Assembly (NCBI GenBank): GCA_947644195.1
Contig: CANRZB010000005.1
Location: 47,540-111,539, forward strand
Direction: 5' to 3'
Source of the DNA: an uncultured Clostridium sp.
Lineage (GTDB): Bacteria; Bacillota; Clostridia; Lachnospirales; Lachnospiraceae
DNA length: 64,000 bases
The stretch's first letter is position 1. Every line of letters starts with the position of its first letter. The position numbers and the translations under genes are program-made. Shown piece after piece: positions 16,711 to 24,398 of this stretch. The notes below the pieces were generated by a model, which made no database searches, was not told the DNA's origin, and was given only the letters and a program-made list of their open reading frames with translations.

Positions 16711-17745
16711 ATGGAGCAAAAACAGCAGGGAAAACAGAGTGTAAAATTTGCAAATCCGCCAGTCATCAGCGGACATGCTTCCATTGTAGGGCAGAAAGAG
16801 GGTGAAGGTCCCTATGGAAGTTATTTTGATATCATAGAGGAGGATCCGAAAGCAGGTGGGGAAACCTGGGAGGAGGCAGAAGGAAATTTACAGGAGAGGG
16901 CGGCGAAACTTGCGATCAGCAAATCAGGATTATCCCAGGAAGATATCCGCTATCTGGTAGCCGGAGATTTGCTGGGGCAGTTAATGGCGTCTTCCTTTGG
17001 TTTGATGACCTTGCAGAAACCATTTTTTGGGGTGTACGGGGCGTGTTCTACGATGGGGGAATCCATTAGTCTGGCAGCGATGATGATTGACGGTGGTTAT
17101 GCTGATCATGTTCTGGCATTGACTTCCAGCCATTTTGCCAGTGCGGAGAAACAGTTTCGGTTTCCGTTGGCCTATAGTAACCAGAGGCCCAAGGCAGCTA
17201 CCTGGACGGTTACTGGCAGCGGCGGCGTGGTTTTATCAGCGGCAGGCCGGGAAAAGACGAAAAGCCAGGTAGTCGTCAAAGGCATTACCACAGGGAAGAT
17301 CCTGGATTATGGAATTAAGGATACCATGAATATGGGGGCATGTATGGCTCCGGCGGCCGGAGATGCCATTGCTGTTCATTTCTCGGATTTTCAGACCAAA
17401 CCACAGGACTACGACAAAATTATTACAGGGGATTTGGGAAAGGTTGGAAAGGATATATTAATTGATCTTCTGGATGCCAAGGGATATGATATTCGCAAAC
17501 AATATATGGACTGCGGCATCGAAATCTATGATGAGGAGCAGCAGGTACAGGCAGGCGGCAGTGGATGTGGATGCAGCGCTGTCATGCTGGCTGGATTTAT
17601 TCTTCAGAAGTTAGCGAAGGGAGAATGGAAACGGGTACTTTTTGTACCGACGGGGGCCCTGTTATCTGTCGTTAGTTTTAATGAAGGAAATAGTATTCCA
17701 GGCATTGCACATGCCGTCCTGTTAGAGCATGTGTCGTCTAAATAG
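16711..17745 (+). CDS. spoVAD: Stage V sporulation protein AD
   Basis: 344 residues from the ATG at 16711, 8 bp after AAAGGAGG; the frame opens one TTG earlier. Thiolase-like fold: FFGVYGACSTMGESISLAAM around 105-125 contains the Cys region, and TGSGGVVLSAAG and GSGCGCSAVMLAGFIL are family blocks. SpoVAD binds dipicolinic acid and belongs to the SpoVA transport machine. It is placed with spoVAE, about 6 kb away from and opposite to spoVAA-AB-AC. Confidence 0.95.
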   Translation: MEQKQQGKQSVKFANPPVISGHASIVGQKEGEGPYGSYFDIIEEDPKAGGETWEEAEGNLQERAAKLAISKSGLSQEDIRYLVAGDLLGQLMASSFGLMTLQKPFFGVYGACSTMGESISLAAMMIDGGYADHVLALTSSHFASAEKQFRFPLAYSNQRPKAATWTVTGSGGVVLSAAGREKTKSQVVVKGITTGKILDYGIKDTMNMGACMAPAAGDAIAVHFSDFQTKPQDYDKIITGDLGKVGKDILIDLLDAKGYDIRKQYMDCGIEIYDEEQQVQAGGSGCGCSAVMLAGFILQKLAKGEWKRVLFVPTGALLSVVSFNEGNSIPGIAHAVLLEHVSSK

Positions 17746-17901
17746 ATGCTTTTTACTTTCTTTATTTTCATCTTACGATTCGGTCAAACAGAATAGTTCC
17801 TGCATAAATGACAGATTAAATCAAGCGCAGATTCGGAGAAAATTAGAGAAAGATATGAAAAAAATTAGTGTTGTTGGAAAGAAAGGAAAAGGAGAGAAAA
17901 A

Positions 17902-18255
17902 ATGAATTATTTTTTAGCATTTTTGGTAGGTGGATTAATCTGTGTCGCAGTGCAGATTTTAATGGATCATACCACGTTGTTACCGGGCAGGATTATGGTA
18001 TTGTTAGTTTGCAGCGGAGCGGTGCTTGGGGCTGTTGGGATCTATGAACCCTTTGCAAAATGGGCAGGTGCAGGTGCGACGGTACCCTTGTTGGGATTTG
18101 GCAATGTATTATTTAAAGGGGTAAAAGAGGCCATAGATTCTGAGGGATTTATTGGTTTATTTAAGGGTGGATTTACTGCATGTGCAGTGGGTGTTTCTGC
18201 GGCGTTAATTTTTGGTTATATTGCATCGTTGATTTTCAAACCAAAAATGAAATAA
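17902..18255 (+). CDS. spoVAE: Stage V sporulation protein AE
   Basis: 117 residues, short membrane form (SpoVAEb type). Starts MNYFLAFLVGGLICVAVQIL; hydrophobic segments about 3-20, 32-50, 60-75 and 90-112. The motif WAGAGATVPLLGFGNVLFKG is the counterpart of the FGGAGSIVPITGFAN block in SpoVAC, reflecting their known relatedness. The ATG follows AAAGGAGAG. It lies 156 bp after spoVAD and is probably cotranscribed. Confidence 0.94.
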   Translation: MNYFLAFLVGGLICVAVQILMDHTTLLPGRIMVLLVCSGAVLGAVGIYEPFAKWAGAGATVPLLGFGNVLFKGVKEAIDSEGFIGLFKGGFTACAVGVSAALIFGYIASLIFKPKMK

Positions 18256-18346
18256 AGAAGTTCTCTTTTTTATAATGCAATTTGAATATTTTTTTGTCTA
18301 ATTTTAATTATTTTTGTACATTTGTACCAAAATTTAAAAAATACCA

Positions 18347-18375
18347 TTGCAAAATAAGAACAAAAGGGATAAACT
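18347..18375 (+). promoter_or_regulatory. Sigma-A-type promoter for the DUF6465 gene
   Basis: TTGCAA (18347-18352), 17 bp, TAAACT (18370-18375), about 70 bp before the start codon, in an AT-rich gap. Confidence 0.6.
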
Positions 18376-18443
18376 GCCATTGTAAGTGGTTAAAAATATT
18401 CAAAAGGTTTTCTGATTGAGATCAGATGTAAAGGAGAATTAAG

Positions 18444-18914
18444 ATGGCGAAGAAGCAAACCGAAACAAAAGCAACGACAACAGCAAAAGAAGCCGTTACC
18501 GCAGCAGCAAAGGCTGTAGCAGCGAAGAAAGAGGATGTGAAGGCAGCAGTAGCAGCAAAGAAAGAGACTGCAGAGCCAGCAGCAAAAAAAGCAGAGGTTA
18601 AAACGGAAGTAAAAGAGACTGTAACGAAAAAGAAACCAGGCAGAAAACCGGGAACAAAGAATTCTGCAACCGCTAAGAAGCCGGGCAGAAAGCCAGCAAA
18701 GAAGCCTGTTGAAAAAATTCAGGAAGTATTTATTGAGTTTGGTGGAGATCAGTTCCAGACAGAGAAAATCGTAGAGCAGATTCACGAAGTATATCGGTCT
18801 GAGGGACATAGAGTGGGAGCCATTAAGTCTTTGCGTGTATACATTGATCCATCTGAGCGTAAGGCATATTATGTCATTAATGATAACGCAGAGGGTAAAT
18901 TTGTAGAATTCTAA
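18444..18914 (+). CDS. AT-hook, histone H1-like N-terminus with DUF6465 domain
   Basis: 156 residues. The first 90 are almost only Lys, Ala, Thr, Glu and Pro, like histone H1 tails, and contain two AT-hook-like blocks: KKPGRKPGTK (about 62-71) and KKPGRKPAKK (about 78-87). The last 65 residues form a compact domain (IQEVFIEFGGDQFQTEKIVE, YYVINDNAEGKFVEF), which I read as DUF6465, common in Lachnospiraceae. The protein probably binds AT-rich DNA and may act as a nucleoid protein; that is inference. ATG follows AAAGGAG. It sits between spoVAE and a SASP gene, so a role in spore or forespore chromosome packing is worth considering. Confidence 0.82.
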   Translation: MAKKQTETKATTTAKEAVTAAAKAVAAKKEDVKAAVAAKKETAEPAAKKAEVKTEVKETVTKKKPGRKPGTKNSATAKKPGRKPAKKPVEKIQEVFIEFGGDQFQTEKIVEQIHEVYRSEGHRVGAIKSLRVYIDPSERKAYYVINDNAEGKFVEF

Positions 18915-18934
18915 TAGATTCTTATAGATATGAG

Positions 18935-18976
18935 CAGACTGTAATTTCGTGATTGAAGTTGCAGTCTGTTTTTTTC
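18935..18976 (+). terminator. Intrinsic terminator after the DUF6465 gene
   Basis: CAGACTG (18935-18941) pairs with CAGTCTG (18962-18968), extended inward by AATTT against AAGTT with G-U pairs, followed by seven T. Confidence 0.85.
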
Positions 18977-19031
18977 TATCTGAAGTTATTACTGCTATGT
19001 TAGGAGCTGTTCTTTTTCCTAAAAAATTCCA

Positions 19032-19060
19032 ACATATTTTCTTACAGCCGTGCCATACTA
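19032..19060 (+). promoter_or_regulatory. Candidate sigma G-type promoter for the SASP gene
   Basis: ACATA (19032-19036), 17 bp, CATACTA (19054-19060); the -10 fits the sigma G pattern CATNNTA fully and the -35 differs only in the first base. SASP genes are sigma G targets in known spore formers. The 5' UTR would be about 105 nt and has a hairpin GATAAGC/GCTTATC at 19068-19091. Confidence 0.5.
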
Positions 19061-19173
19061 ATACCATGATAAGCGCCAAACGGAGCTTATCAAATCACGG
19101 ACTGATATCAATCTCATGTATGGAAGTACAGAGAATCAAATCAGCCGTACAATATTTAAGGAGGAAAAGAGAC

Positions 19174-19380
19174 ATGACAAGCAAGAATAGTTCTCAGATG
19201 GAAGTTCCACAGGCTAAGGAAGCTATGGACAAGTTCAAAATGGAAGTAGCTGGTGAGTTGGGTGTGCCTTTAAGAAATGGTTATAACGGTGACCTGACTT
19301 CTGCTCAGAATGGATCCGTGGGTGGCGAAATGGTACGTCGTATGATCAAGCGTCAGGAGCAGGAAATGGCAGGTAAATAA
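19174..19380 (+). CDS. Alpha/beta-type small acid-soluble spore protein
   Basis: 68 residues from ATG at 19174, with AAGGAGG 11 bp before it; the longer frame upstream is not needed. KMEVAGELGVPL (about 24-35) is the conserved region holding the GPR protease site, and GYNGDLTSAQNGSVGGEMVR with RMIKRQEQEM is the second conserved block. These proteins coat spore DNA and protect it from UV and heat, and are degraded by GPR in germination. Single-gene unit with its own sigma G-like promoter and strong terminators. Confidence 0.95.
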   Translation: MTSKNSSQMEVPQAKEAMDKFKMEVAGELGVPLRNGYNGDLTSAQNGSVGGEMVRRMIKRQEQEMAGK

Positions 19381-19495
19381 TCATAATTAAGTTTTCTTAA
19401 TTTCATTATGATTATTCCTTCACAATGTAATTCGTTGCATTGTAAAAGAGGTAAAGATCATCCCACTTGGGAAGATCTTTGCCTCTTTGTTTTTG
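19379..19495 (+). terminator. Three consecutive hairpins ending in a strong terminator
   Basis: First AATCATAATTAAG with CTTAATTTCATTATGATT (19379-19413); second ACAATG/CATTGT (19422-19443); third a 15-bp stem AAAGAGGTAAAGATC (19445-19459) with GATCTTTGCCTCTTT (19474-19488), one G-U pair, followed by GTTTTT. The third is a clear intrinsic terminator for the SASP gene. Confidence 0.88.
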
Positions 19496-19516
19496 AATTA
19501 TTATGGGTCGTTTATA

Positions 19517-19545
19517 TTGAAAAATTTTCTTACATACATTAAACT
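19517..19545 (+). promoter_or_regulatory. Sigma-A-type promoter for the PseI operon
   Basis: TTGAAA (19517-19522), 17 bp, TAAACT (19540-19545). It is followed by the DUF4160 remnant, DUF2442 gene and the ATP-grasp, aminotransferase and PseI-like genes without any terminator. Confidence 0.6.
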
Positions 19546-19561
19546 GTAAATAACTTAATAA

Positions 19562-19675
19562 ACTGGGAATAGAAGAGCATTAAAAATGGTGGAAGAGTGG
19601 ACCGAAAAAAATCGTGATGCACTACTTGAAATTTGGAAGACTCAAAATTTTGTAGAATTGCCACCATTAGAATAA
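19562..19675 (+). pseudogene. C-terminal remnant of a DUF4160 gene
   Basis: The frame after a stop at 19559-19561 reads NRRALKMVEEWTEKNRDALL then EIWKTQNFVELPPLE and stops. This resembles the C-terminal end of DUF4160 proteins, which often sit next to DUF2442 genes as here. The N-terminal part of that family is missing, and the stretch upstream is non-coding with a promoter in it. An ATG at 19586 could still give a 29-residue peptide. Confidence 0.55.
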
Positions 19676-19707
19676 TTCAATGACTGTTGTCCATAGGAGG
19701 TCTGACA

Positions 19708-19971
19708 ATGTTTTACCGAGTACGAAGTGTAGAGCCAAAAGATAATTACATCTTATCTGTGTTATTTACAGACGGGGTTAAAACAGAATATGATATAAAG
19801 CCATTATTTTCAAAATGGGATGTATTTAATAATCTTAAAACAATAAACGGTCTTTTTCAACAAGTGAAAGTAGATGCTGGAGGTTTTGGGATAAGCTGGA
19901 ATGACGAGATAGATTTGGCCAGTGAAGAATTGCGGATAAATGGAAAAGAAAAAAATGAGGAGAGAACATGA
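19708..19971 (+). CDS. DUF2442 protein
   Basis: 87 residues from ATG at 19708, with ATAGGAGGTCTG upstream. The pattern V.P...Y.L.V.F.DG....YD..PL, ...W.V F..L......F..V.VD.GG.GI.WND.IDL..EEL is that of DUF2442, small proteins sometimes found with DUF4160 in toxin-antitoxin-like pairs. Its own partner is reduced to a remnant just upstream. The TGA stop overlaps the next start as ATGA (19968-19971), tying it to the sugar operon, which is an unusual neighbour. Confidence 0.82.
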   Translation: MFYRVRSVEPKDNYILSVLFTDGVKTEYDIKPLFSKWDVFNNLKTINGLFQQVKVDAGGFGISWNDEIDLASEELRINGKEKNEERT

Positions 19972-21194
19972 AAACAGCAATTGTAATCGGGGCAAGTTCG
20001 GAATCCGTCTACGCCATTGGCATTGCCAGGAAACGGGGATACTATGTAATTGCATTTGACGGTAATTCACAGGCAGAGGGACTTTCCCATGCAGATCAGG
20101 CGGTAGTGGCAGATATTCGGGACGCTAGCCAGATCTGGGAACGTTTGGATCACAAACCCTCCCTGGTATTACCGGTTCCGATCGGGCGGTATTTGACATC
20201 AGCCGGAGAAGTCAACGATTTTTATGGGTTAAGGGGGATATCTGCCAGAGCCGCAGAATATTGCACCGATAAATATAAATTTCATCAAAAACTGTCCGAA
20301 TATGGATTGCGGGACGGACATTGCCTTCTTTTGGAACAGGGGTGTTCTATCTCAGAGGCAGTAAGCCGGGCGGAGGCGTTATTTACACAGGAAAGAGGAA
20401 GCAGTGAACAAGGAACCAGGATGGTAATAAAACCCAGATATGGTTCCGGCAGTCGGGCAGTGGAGCTGGTGCAGTCCGCGTCAGAAGTAAGAACGTATCT
20501 TGGGGGAACTGTTGGCGAGGATTTGGTGTTAGAAACGGTATTTCCTGGAATAGAATATGGGGTAGATGCGGCTGTGTTTGACGGAAAAATATCGCTCTAT
20601 TTAATTCGGGAAAAATTGTTAACTCCACCTCCATATCGGCAGTGCGTTGGCTATCTAGCAGTGGATCGTCAGTCGGAACATCCGATGTATGATCGGATTA
20701 CCAATTATTTACAGCAGGTCATCCAAACGCTTGAGATTAATCACTGTCTATTACATTGTGATTTGATGTGGCATGAGGGAAAACCGATGCTGATCGAGTT
20801 ATCCGGCAGACCGTCGGGACATCGCTTACATAATGTTTTTACGCCGTTAGCTACAGGAGTGTCCATGGTAGACCGATATATTGATTATGTGGAGGAAAGA
20901 TACACGGAACTGTGCGAACCATCAGAGGTTCGTCCTTTGTTGATCGGGTATTTTGACAGTGAACCGTGCCTGTTGAAACAAGTACCGGATGCTGCTGATA
21001 TCCAGCGGCAGTTTGGATCACGTCTGTTACAGTATGATTGTCGTTTGGAACCGGGAGTCATATCGGAAATAAAAGATGGACATACGCTGATGGAGCGCGG
21101 ATACTATATTCTGGAGGGGAAGAACCGGGCTGATCTGCTGCAGGAGCGTGAACTACTGTTAAAACAGGTTTTTGCAGGAAAATCTTTTGCATAA
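19968..21194 (+). CDS. ATP-grasp ligase
   Basis: 408 residues. An N-terminal Rossmann-like part (MKTAIVIGASSESVYAIGIA) is followed by an ATP-grasp domain: CTDKYKFHQKLSEYG near 105, MVIKPRYGSGSRAVELV near 150, EDLVLETVFPGIEYGVDAAV near 185, and a metal site in HCDLMWHEGKPMLIELSGRPSG near 270. Such enzymes join a carboxylate to an amine through an acyl phosphate, as in carbamoyl-phosphate or peptide ligases. Next to an aminotransferase and a nonulosonate synthase it may add an amino acid to a sugar or to its precursor; this is inference. Start overlaps DUF2442 by ATGA. Confidence 0.8.
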   Translation: MKTAIVIGASSESVYAIGIARKRGYYVIAFDGNSQAEGLSHADQAVVADIRDASQIWERLDHKPSLVLPVPIGRYLTSAGEVNDFYGLRGISARAAEYCTDKYKFHQKLSEYGLRDGHCLLLEQGCSISEAVSRAEALFTQERGSSEQGTRMVIKPRYGSGSRAVELVQSASEVRTYLGGTVGEDLVLETVFPGIEYGVDAAVFDGKISLYLIREKLLTPPPYRQCVGYLAVDRQSEHPMYDRITNYLQQVIQTLEINHCLLHCDLMWHEGKPMLIELSGRPSGHRLHNVFTPLATGVSMVDRYIDYVEERYTELCEPSEVRPLLIGYFDSEPCLLKQVPDAADIQRQFGSRLLQYDCRLEPGVISEIKDGHTLMERGYYILEGKNRADLLQERELLLKQVFAGKSFA

Positions 21195-21252
21195 AAACTG
21201 GGATGATTTGAGAGTTTAACAGGATGCCTGTATGGAATTGTGGAGGAGAGAG

Positions 21253-22485
21253 ATGAATCATTATTTGTTGCCAATCATATCCTTTGAACCGGCTGTGATG
21301 GAGCAGGGGAAAGGAAGTTATGTATATGACACGGAGGGAAAGGCTTATTTGGATTTGAATTCGGGCCAGTTTTGTACGGTACTGGGACATTGCAATGAGG
21401 AGATCCTGGATGCCGTGGGGCAGTCTATGACGAAGCTATCCCATACGGGATCCAATATCGTTTCTGCGCCGGTTCTGACCTGTGCAGAACATATACATCG
21501 AATCAGTGGAGCGATGAAAGCATATAGTATCTTATTAAGTACCGGTGCGGAAGGAGTGGAATTTGCGATCCGATATGGAAAACATATCCGTAAAAAAGAC
21601 GGTGTGATCTGTTTTGATCAGGGATATCATGGCTTGACGCTGGGAACGCAGAGCGTTACTTTTGCAGGAAAGTTTGCGATGCCATCCGTGGAGCGGGTTT
21701 ATGCTGTTCCAGTGCCGGATACTTTTGCCAGCAGGGGCAAGCTGGAACAGTTGGTAGAGCAGTTGGAACAGTTGGTAAAAAGAGTTTGTGACAAGGTGGC
21801 ACTGGTTTTGATGGAACCGGTGGTTTCCGTAGGGGGGATGCAGTACCCGGACGCCTGGTATTTTCAACAGGTTCGCCGAATCTGTGATGAAAATGGACTA
21901 TTACTGGTCTTTGATGAGAGTCAGACCGGATTTGGGAGGTTGGGTACCTGGTTTGCCTATGAGCAGTTGGGTGTGGTGCCGGATATGGCAATCCTTGCCA
22001 AGGGGATTGGGCAGGGATATCCGGTCTCTATGGTGCTGTTTCGGGAGGAATTGGTTCCAGAGTGTGGGTTTGCCATGACGCATTACAGCTCCCATCAGAA
22101 CGATGCATTTGCCGCCAGTATTGTGAATGCAGGTGTGGAATATATAGAAAGAAATCAGGTGTTAGACCGGGTAAAAGAGACTGGAGAATTCTTTTTACTT
22201 CGCTTACAGGAATTGGCAGGTAGAAATCCTCACATCCTTCAACCGAGGGGCAAGGGTCTGATGCTGGGAGCGGAACTATATTTTGAGGGAGTACAGAATT
22301 ACCGAAACATCTATCACCAGATTTATACGGAAATGATGTGCCGGGGCGTTATGATCCAGGGAACCAATGGGGGACGGACGTTACGATTCCTCCCGGATTA
22401 TTTGATAGAGAAAAAAGATATTACATTTGCCCTGGAAACCCTGGACCAGGTATTGTCAGACAGAGATTGGAGTGAGTGCGAATGA
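21253..22485 (+). CDS. Class III PLP-dependent aminotransferase
   Basis: 410 residues from ATG at 21253 with GGAGGAGAG in front; an in-frame ATG 21 bp earlier has none. Signature blocks: YVYDTEGKAYLDLNSGQFCT, STGAEGVEFAIRYGK, FDQGYHGLTLG, LVFDESQTGFGRLG and MAILAKGIGQGYPVS, with the PLP Lys at about residue 250. Relatives include acetylornithine, GABA and glutamate-1-semialdehyde aminotransferases; in sugar clusters such enzymes can aminate side chains. The substrate is unknown. TGA stop overlaps the next ATG (22482-22485). Confidence 0.85.
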   Translation: MNHYLLPIISFEPAVMEQGKGSYVYDTEGKAYLDLNSGQFCTVLGHCNEEILDAVGQSMTKLSHTGSNIVSAPVLTCAEHIHRISGAMKAYSILLSTGAEGVEFAIRYGKHIRKKDGVICFDQGYHGLTLGTQSVTFAGKFAMPSVERVYAVPVPDTFASRGKLEQLVEQLEQLVKRVCDKVALVLMEPVVSVGGMQYPDAWYFQQVRRICDENGLLLVFDESQTGFGRLGTWFAYEQLGVVPDMAILAKGIGQGYPVSMVLFREELVPECGFAMTHYSSHQNDAFAASIVNAGVEYIERNQVLDRVKETGEFFLLRLQELAGRNPHILQPRGKGLMLGAELYFEGVQNYRNIYHQIYTEMMCRGVMIQGTNGGRTLRFLPDYLIEKKDITFALETLDQVLSDRDWSECE

Positions 22486-23537
22486 GGACAGAGATACAGA
22501 TTGGAGATTATCAGATTGGGGAGCAACATCCCTGTTTTATCATTGCAGAAATGTCTGCCAATCATTTGATGGATTTTGATCGGGCGGTAAAGATTATTGA
22601 GGCAGCGAAACAGGCGGGAGCAGATGCTATCAAGCTACAGACATATACCCCAGATACCATTACGCTGGATTCTGAGAAATCCTATTTTCAGATTACACAG
22701 GGAACCATTTGGGACGGGACAACCCTGCATAAATTGTATCAGCAGGCGTATACACCATGGGAGTGGCAGCCAGAATTAAAGAAAATTGCCGAAGAGATGG
22801 GATTGGTCTGCTTTTCTTCGCCGTTTGATTCCACAGCAGTGGATTTTATGGAAGAAATGCAGATGCCGGCATACAAGATTGCATCTTTTGAAATTACCGA
22901 TATTCCGTTGATCCGCCAGACAGCGGCAACCGGGAAACCTGTGATTATTTCTACCGGGATTGCACATCAGGAGGATATTGATCTGGCTCTGAAAACTTGC
23001 CTGGAGGCAGGGAATGATCAGGTAGCTTTGCTGAAATGTACGACGGCATATCCGTCACCGTATGAGGATATTAATCTTCATTCGATTCCAATGCTGGCGG
23101 AAGATTTCCACTGTATCAGTGGATTGTCTGACCATACTTTGGGACAGACGGTAGCGATTGGCGCAGTAGCCATGGGCGCTAAAATAGTGGAAAAACATCT
23201 TACTTTATCCAGGGAGGATGGTGGTGCAGATGCGGCTTTTTCCATGGAACCAGAGGAATTTCGGGAGATGGTAGATCAAATTCGCTTGATTGAGAAGGCG
23301 TTGGGAGAGAGAACCTATCAACTCACAGAGAAACAGGAGAATTCCAGACAACATTCGAGATCTCTGTTTGTAGTGCGAGATGTGAAAAAAGGGGAAGTAT
23401 TTACAACGGACAATGTCCGAAGCATACGCCCCGCGAACGGTCTGCACACGAAATATTATGAACAGATTTTAGGGGCGGTAGCTTCAGAAGATATTGAGGC
23501 GGGAGAACCATTGGTGTGGAGAATGGTAGAAAAGTAA
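22482..23537 (+). CDS. pseI: NeuB/PseI-type nonulosonate synthase, probably pseudaminic acid synthase
   Basis: 351 residues. The N-terminal TIM-barrel NeuB domain shows FIIAEMSANHLMDFDRAVKI, KLQTYTPDTITLD, WEWQPELKKIAEEMGLVCFS, SSPFDSTAVDFMEEM, YKIASFEITDIPLI, ISGLSDHTLG and KHLTLSREDGGADAAFSMEP. Residues about 285-351 are the C-terminal SAF (antifreeze-like) domain. These blocks fit PseI better than NeuB or LegI. The reaction joins phosphoenolpyruvate to a hexose giving a nine-carbon 2-keto acid. No PseB, C, F, G or H is in the window, so the product remains a guess. Start ATG overlaps the aminotransferase stop. Confidence 0.85.
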   Translation: MRTEIQIGDYQIGEQHPCFIIAEMSANHLMDFDRAVKIIEAAKQAGADAIKLQTYTPDTITLDSEKSYFQITQGTIWDGTTLHKLYQQAYTPWEWQPELKKIAEEMGLVCFSSPFDSTAVDFMEEMQMPAYKIASFEITDIPLIRQTAATGKPVIISTGIAHQEDIDLALKTCLEAGNDQVALLKCTTAYPSPYEDINLHSIPMLAEDFHCISGLSDHTLGQTVAIGAVAMGAKIVEKHLTLSREDGGADAAFSMEPEEFREMVDQIRLIEKALGERTYQLTEKQENSRQHSRSLFVVRDVKKGEVFTTDNVRSIRPANGLHTKYYEQILGAVASEDIEAGEPLVWRMVEK

Positions 23538-23636
23538 AATCACCTGTTGCTAATAGGATATGTAGGTGGTTACAGTGGTGTGAGTGTTCGCATAAGTAGG
23601 CAGTATTAGATGTAGTATGTCTATTCATAGGGAATT

Positions 23637-24338
23637 CTAAGGTTCTATTAATGTGTATTTTTGTAATAGTTCTTTAACCTCTTCTACAGAGTTAAACATC
23701 AATACATCTATAATTGAAAGATTTGGTACAAAATCTTCTTTATATTGCTGATAAATGATGTCATCTGTTTTTAAAAACTGTAATCGTATCTTTTGATCTT
23801 TGAAATTTTGAGGGTCGTATAGTTTGATTCCACCGATTGCATTTATGTAACAGTCTGCTCCCCTGATCCGGCATATATCGAGAATTTTGGACTCTCCTTT
23901 ATGTTCCTCCTTTTTTATGTCGGAGGAATTAAGCAGAGTTGTTTGGATTCCTAAGTAGTTTTTTACCGTTTTAATCTGATATGCCAAATAATCAGTTAGG
24001 CTTGTTTCTTGATAGTCTAATGATGTTTCCAGCATGTGGTATACAGATTCAAAATAGGGTGCTTTCCGATACGCTTGCGTTAGTGTCGCCAATAGTTTCC
24101 TGGTGTCTTCCTTTGTTTGTGACAATTGTGTCTCTTTTATCAAACGGTTCTGACTGGCATTTTTGATATGTATATTTATCATTTTTGCTTGCCCATTTAG
24201 CAGGATATTATTTCGGTTAATCCATCCCCGTTTGATATAGTTCACATCGTCAAAAATGACATATTCATCAACCAGATTAAGCAATTGCCAATAGCCAATG
24301 TATGGAAAAAAATATGGCTGCATTATACCAATTTTCAT
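23637..24338 (-). CDS. WbqC-like family protein
   Basis: 233 residues from ATG at 24338, with TATGGAGGTTTATA upstream; the 13-residue longer frame lacks a ribosome site. It opens MKIGIMQPYFFPYIGYWQLL, followed by EYVIFDDVNYIKRGWINRNN, the hallmark of WbqC proteins found in O-antigen and glycan loci. Their reaction is not firmly known to me. Last gene of the minus-strand glycan operon and convergent with pseI, about 100 bp away. Confidence 0.85.
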   Translation of the reverse strand: MKIGIMQPYFFPYIGYWQLLNLVDEYVIFDDVNYIKRGWINRNNILLNGQAKMINIHIKNASQNRLIKETQLSQTKEDTRKLLATLTQAYRKAPYFESVYHMLETSLDYQETSLTDYLAYQIKTVKNYLGIQTTLLNSSDIKKEEHKGESKILDICRIRGADCYINAIGGIKLYDPQNFKDQKIRLQFLKTDDIIYQQYKEDFVPNLSIIDVLMFNSVEEVKELLQKYTLIEP

Positions 24339-24398
24339 TATAAACCTCCATATAGATTGCATTTTCTCAATACTCAATATTTTCTGTTTTTGTTTTTT

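Noticed and set aside
17790..17840. GCATA upstream of spoVAE as a sigma G -35 element
   Set aside because: No CATNNTA-like -10 is found 17-18 bp further on; spoVAE is more likely read from the spoVAD promoter.
17854..17905. 16-codon ORF (MKKISVVGKKGKGEKK) overlapping the spoVAE start as ATGA
   Set aside because: No good ribosome site before it; its Lys/Gly codons are mostly the purine-rich ribosome site of spoVAE itself.
18390..19079. 229-codon minus-strand ORF rich in Cys, Phe and Leu
   Set aside because: Antisense of the Lys/Ala-rich DUF6465 gene; the composition is explained by that repeat-like coding sequence.
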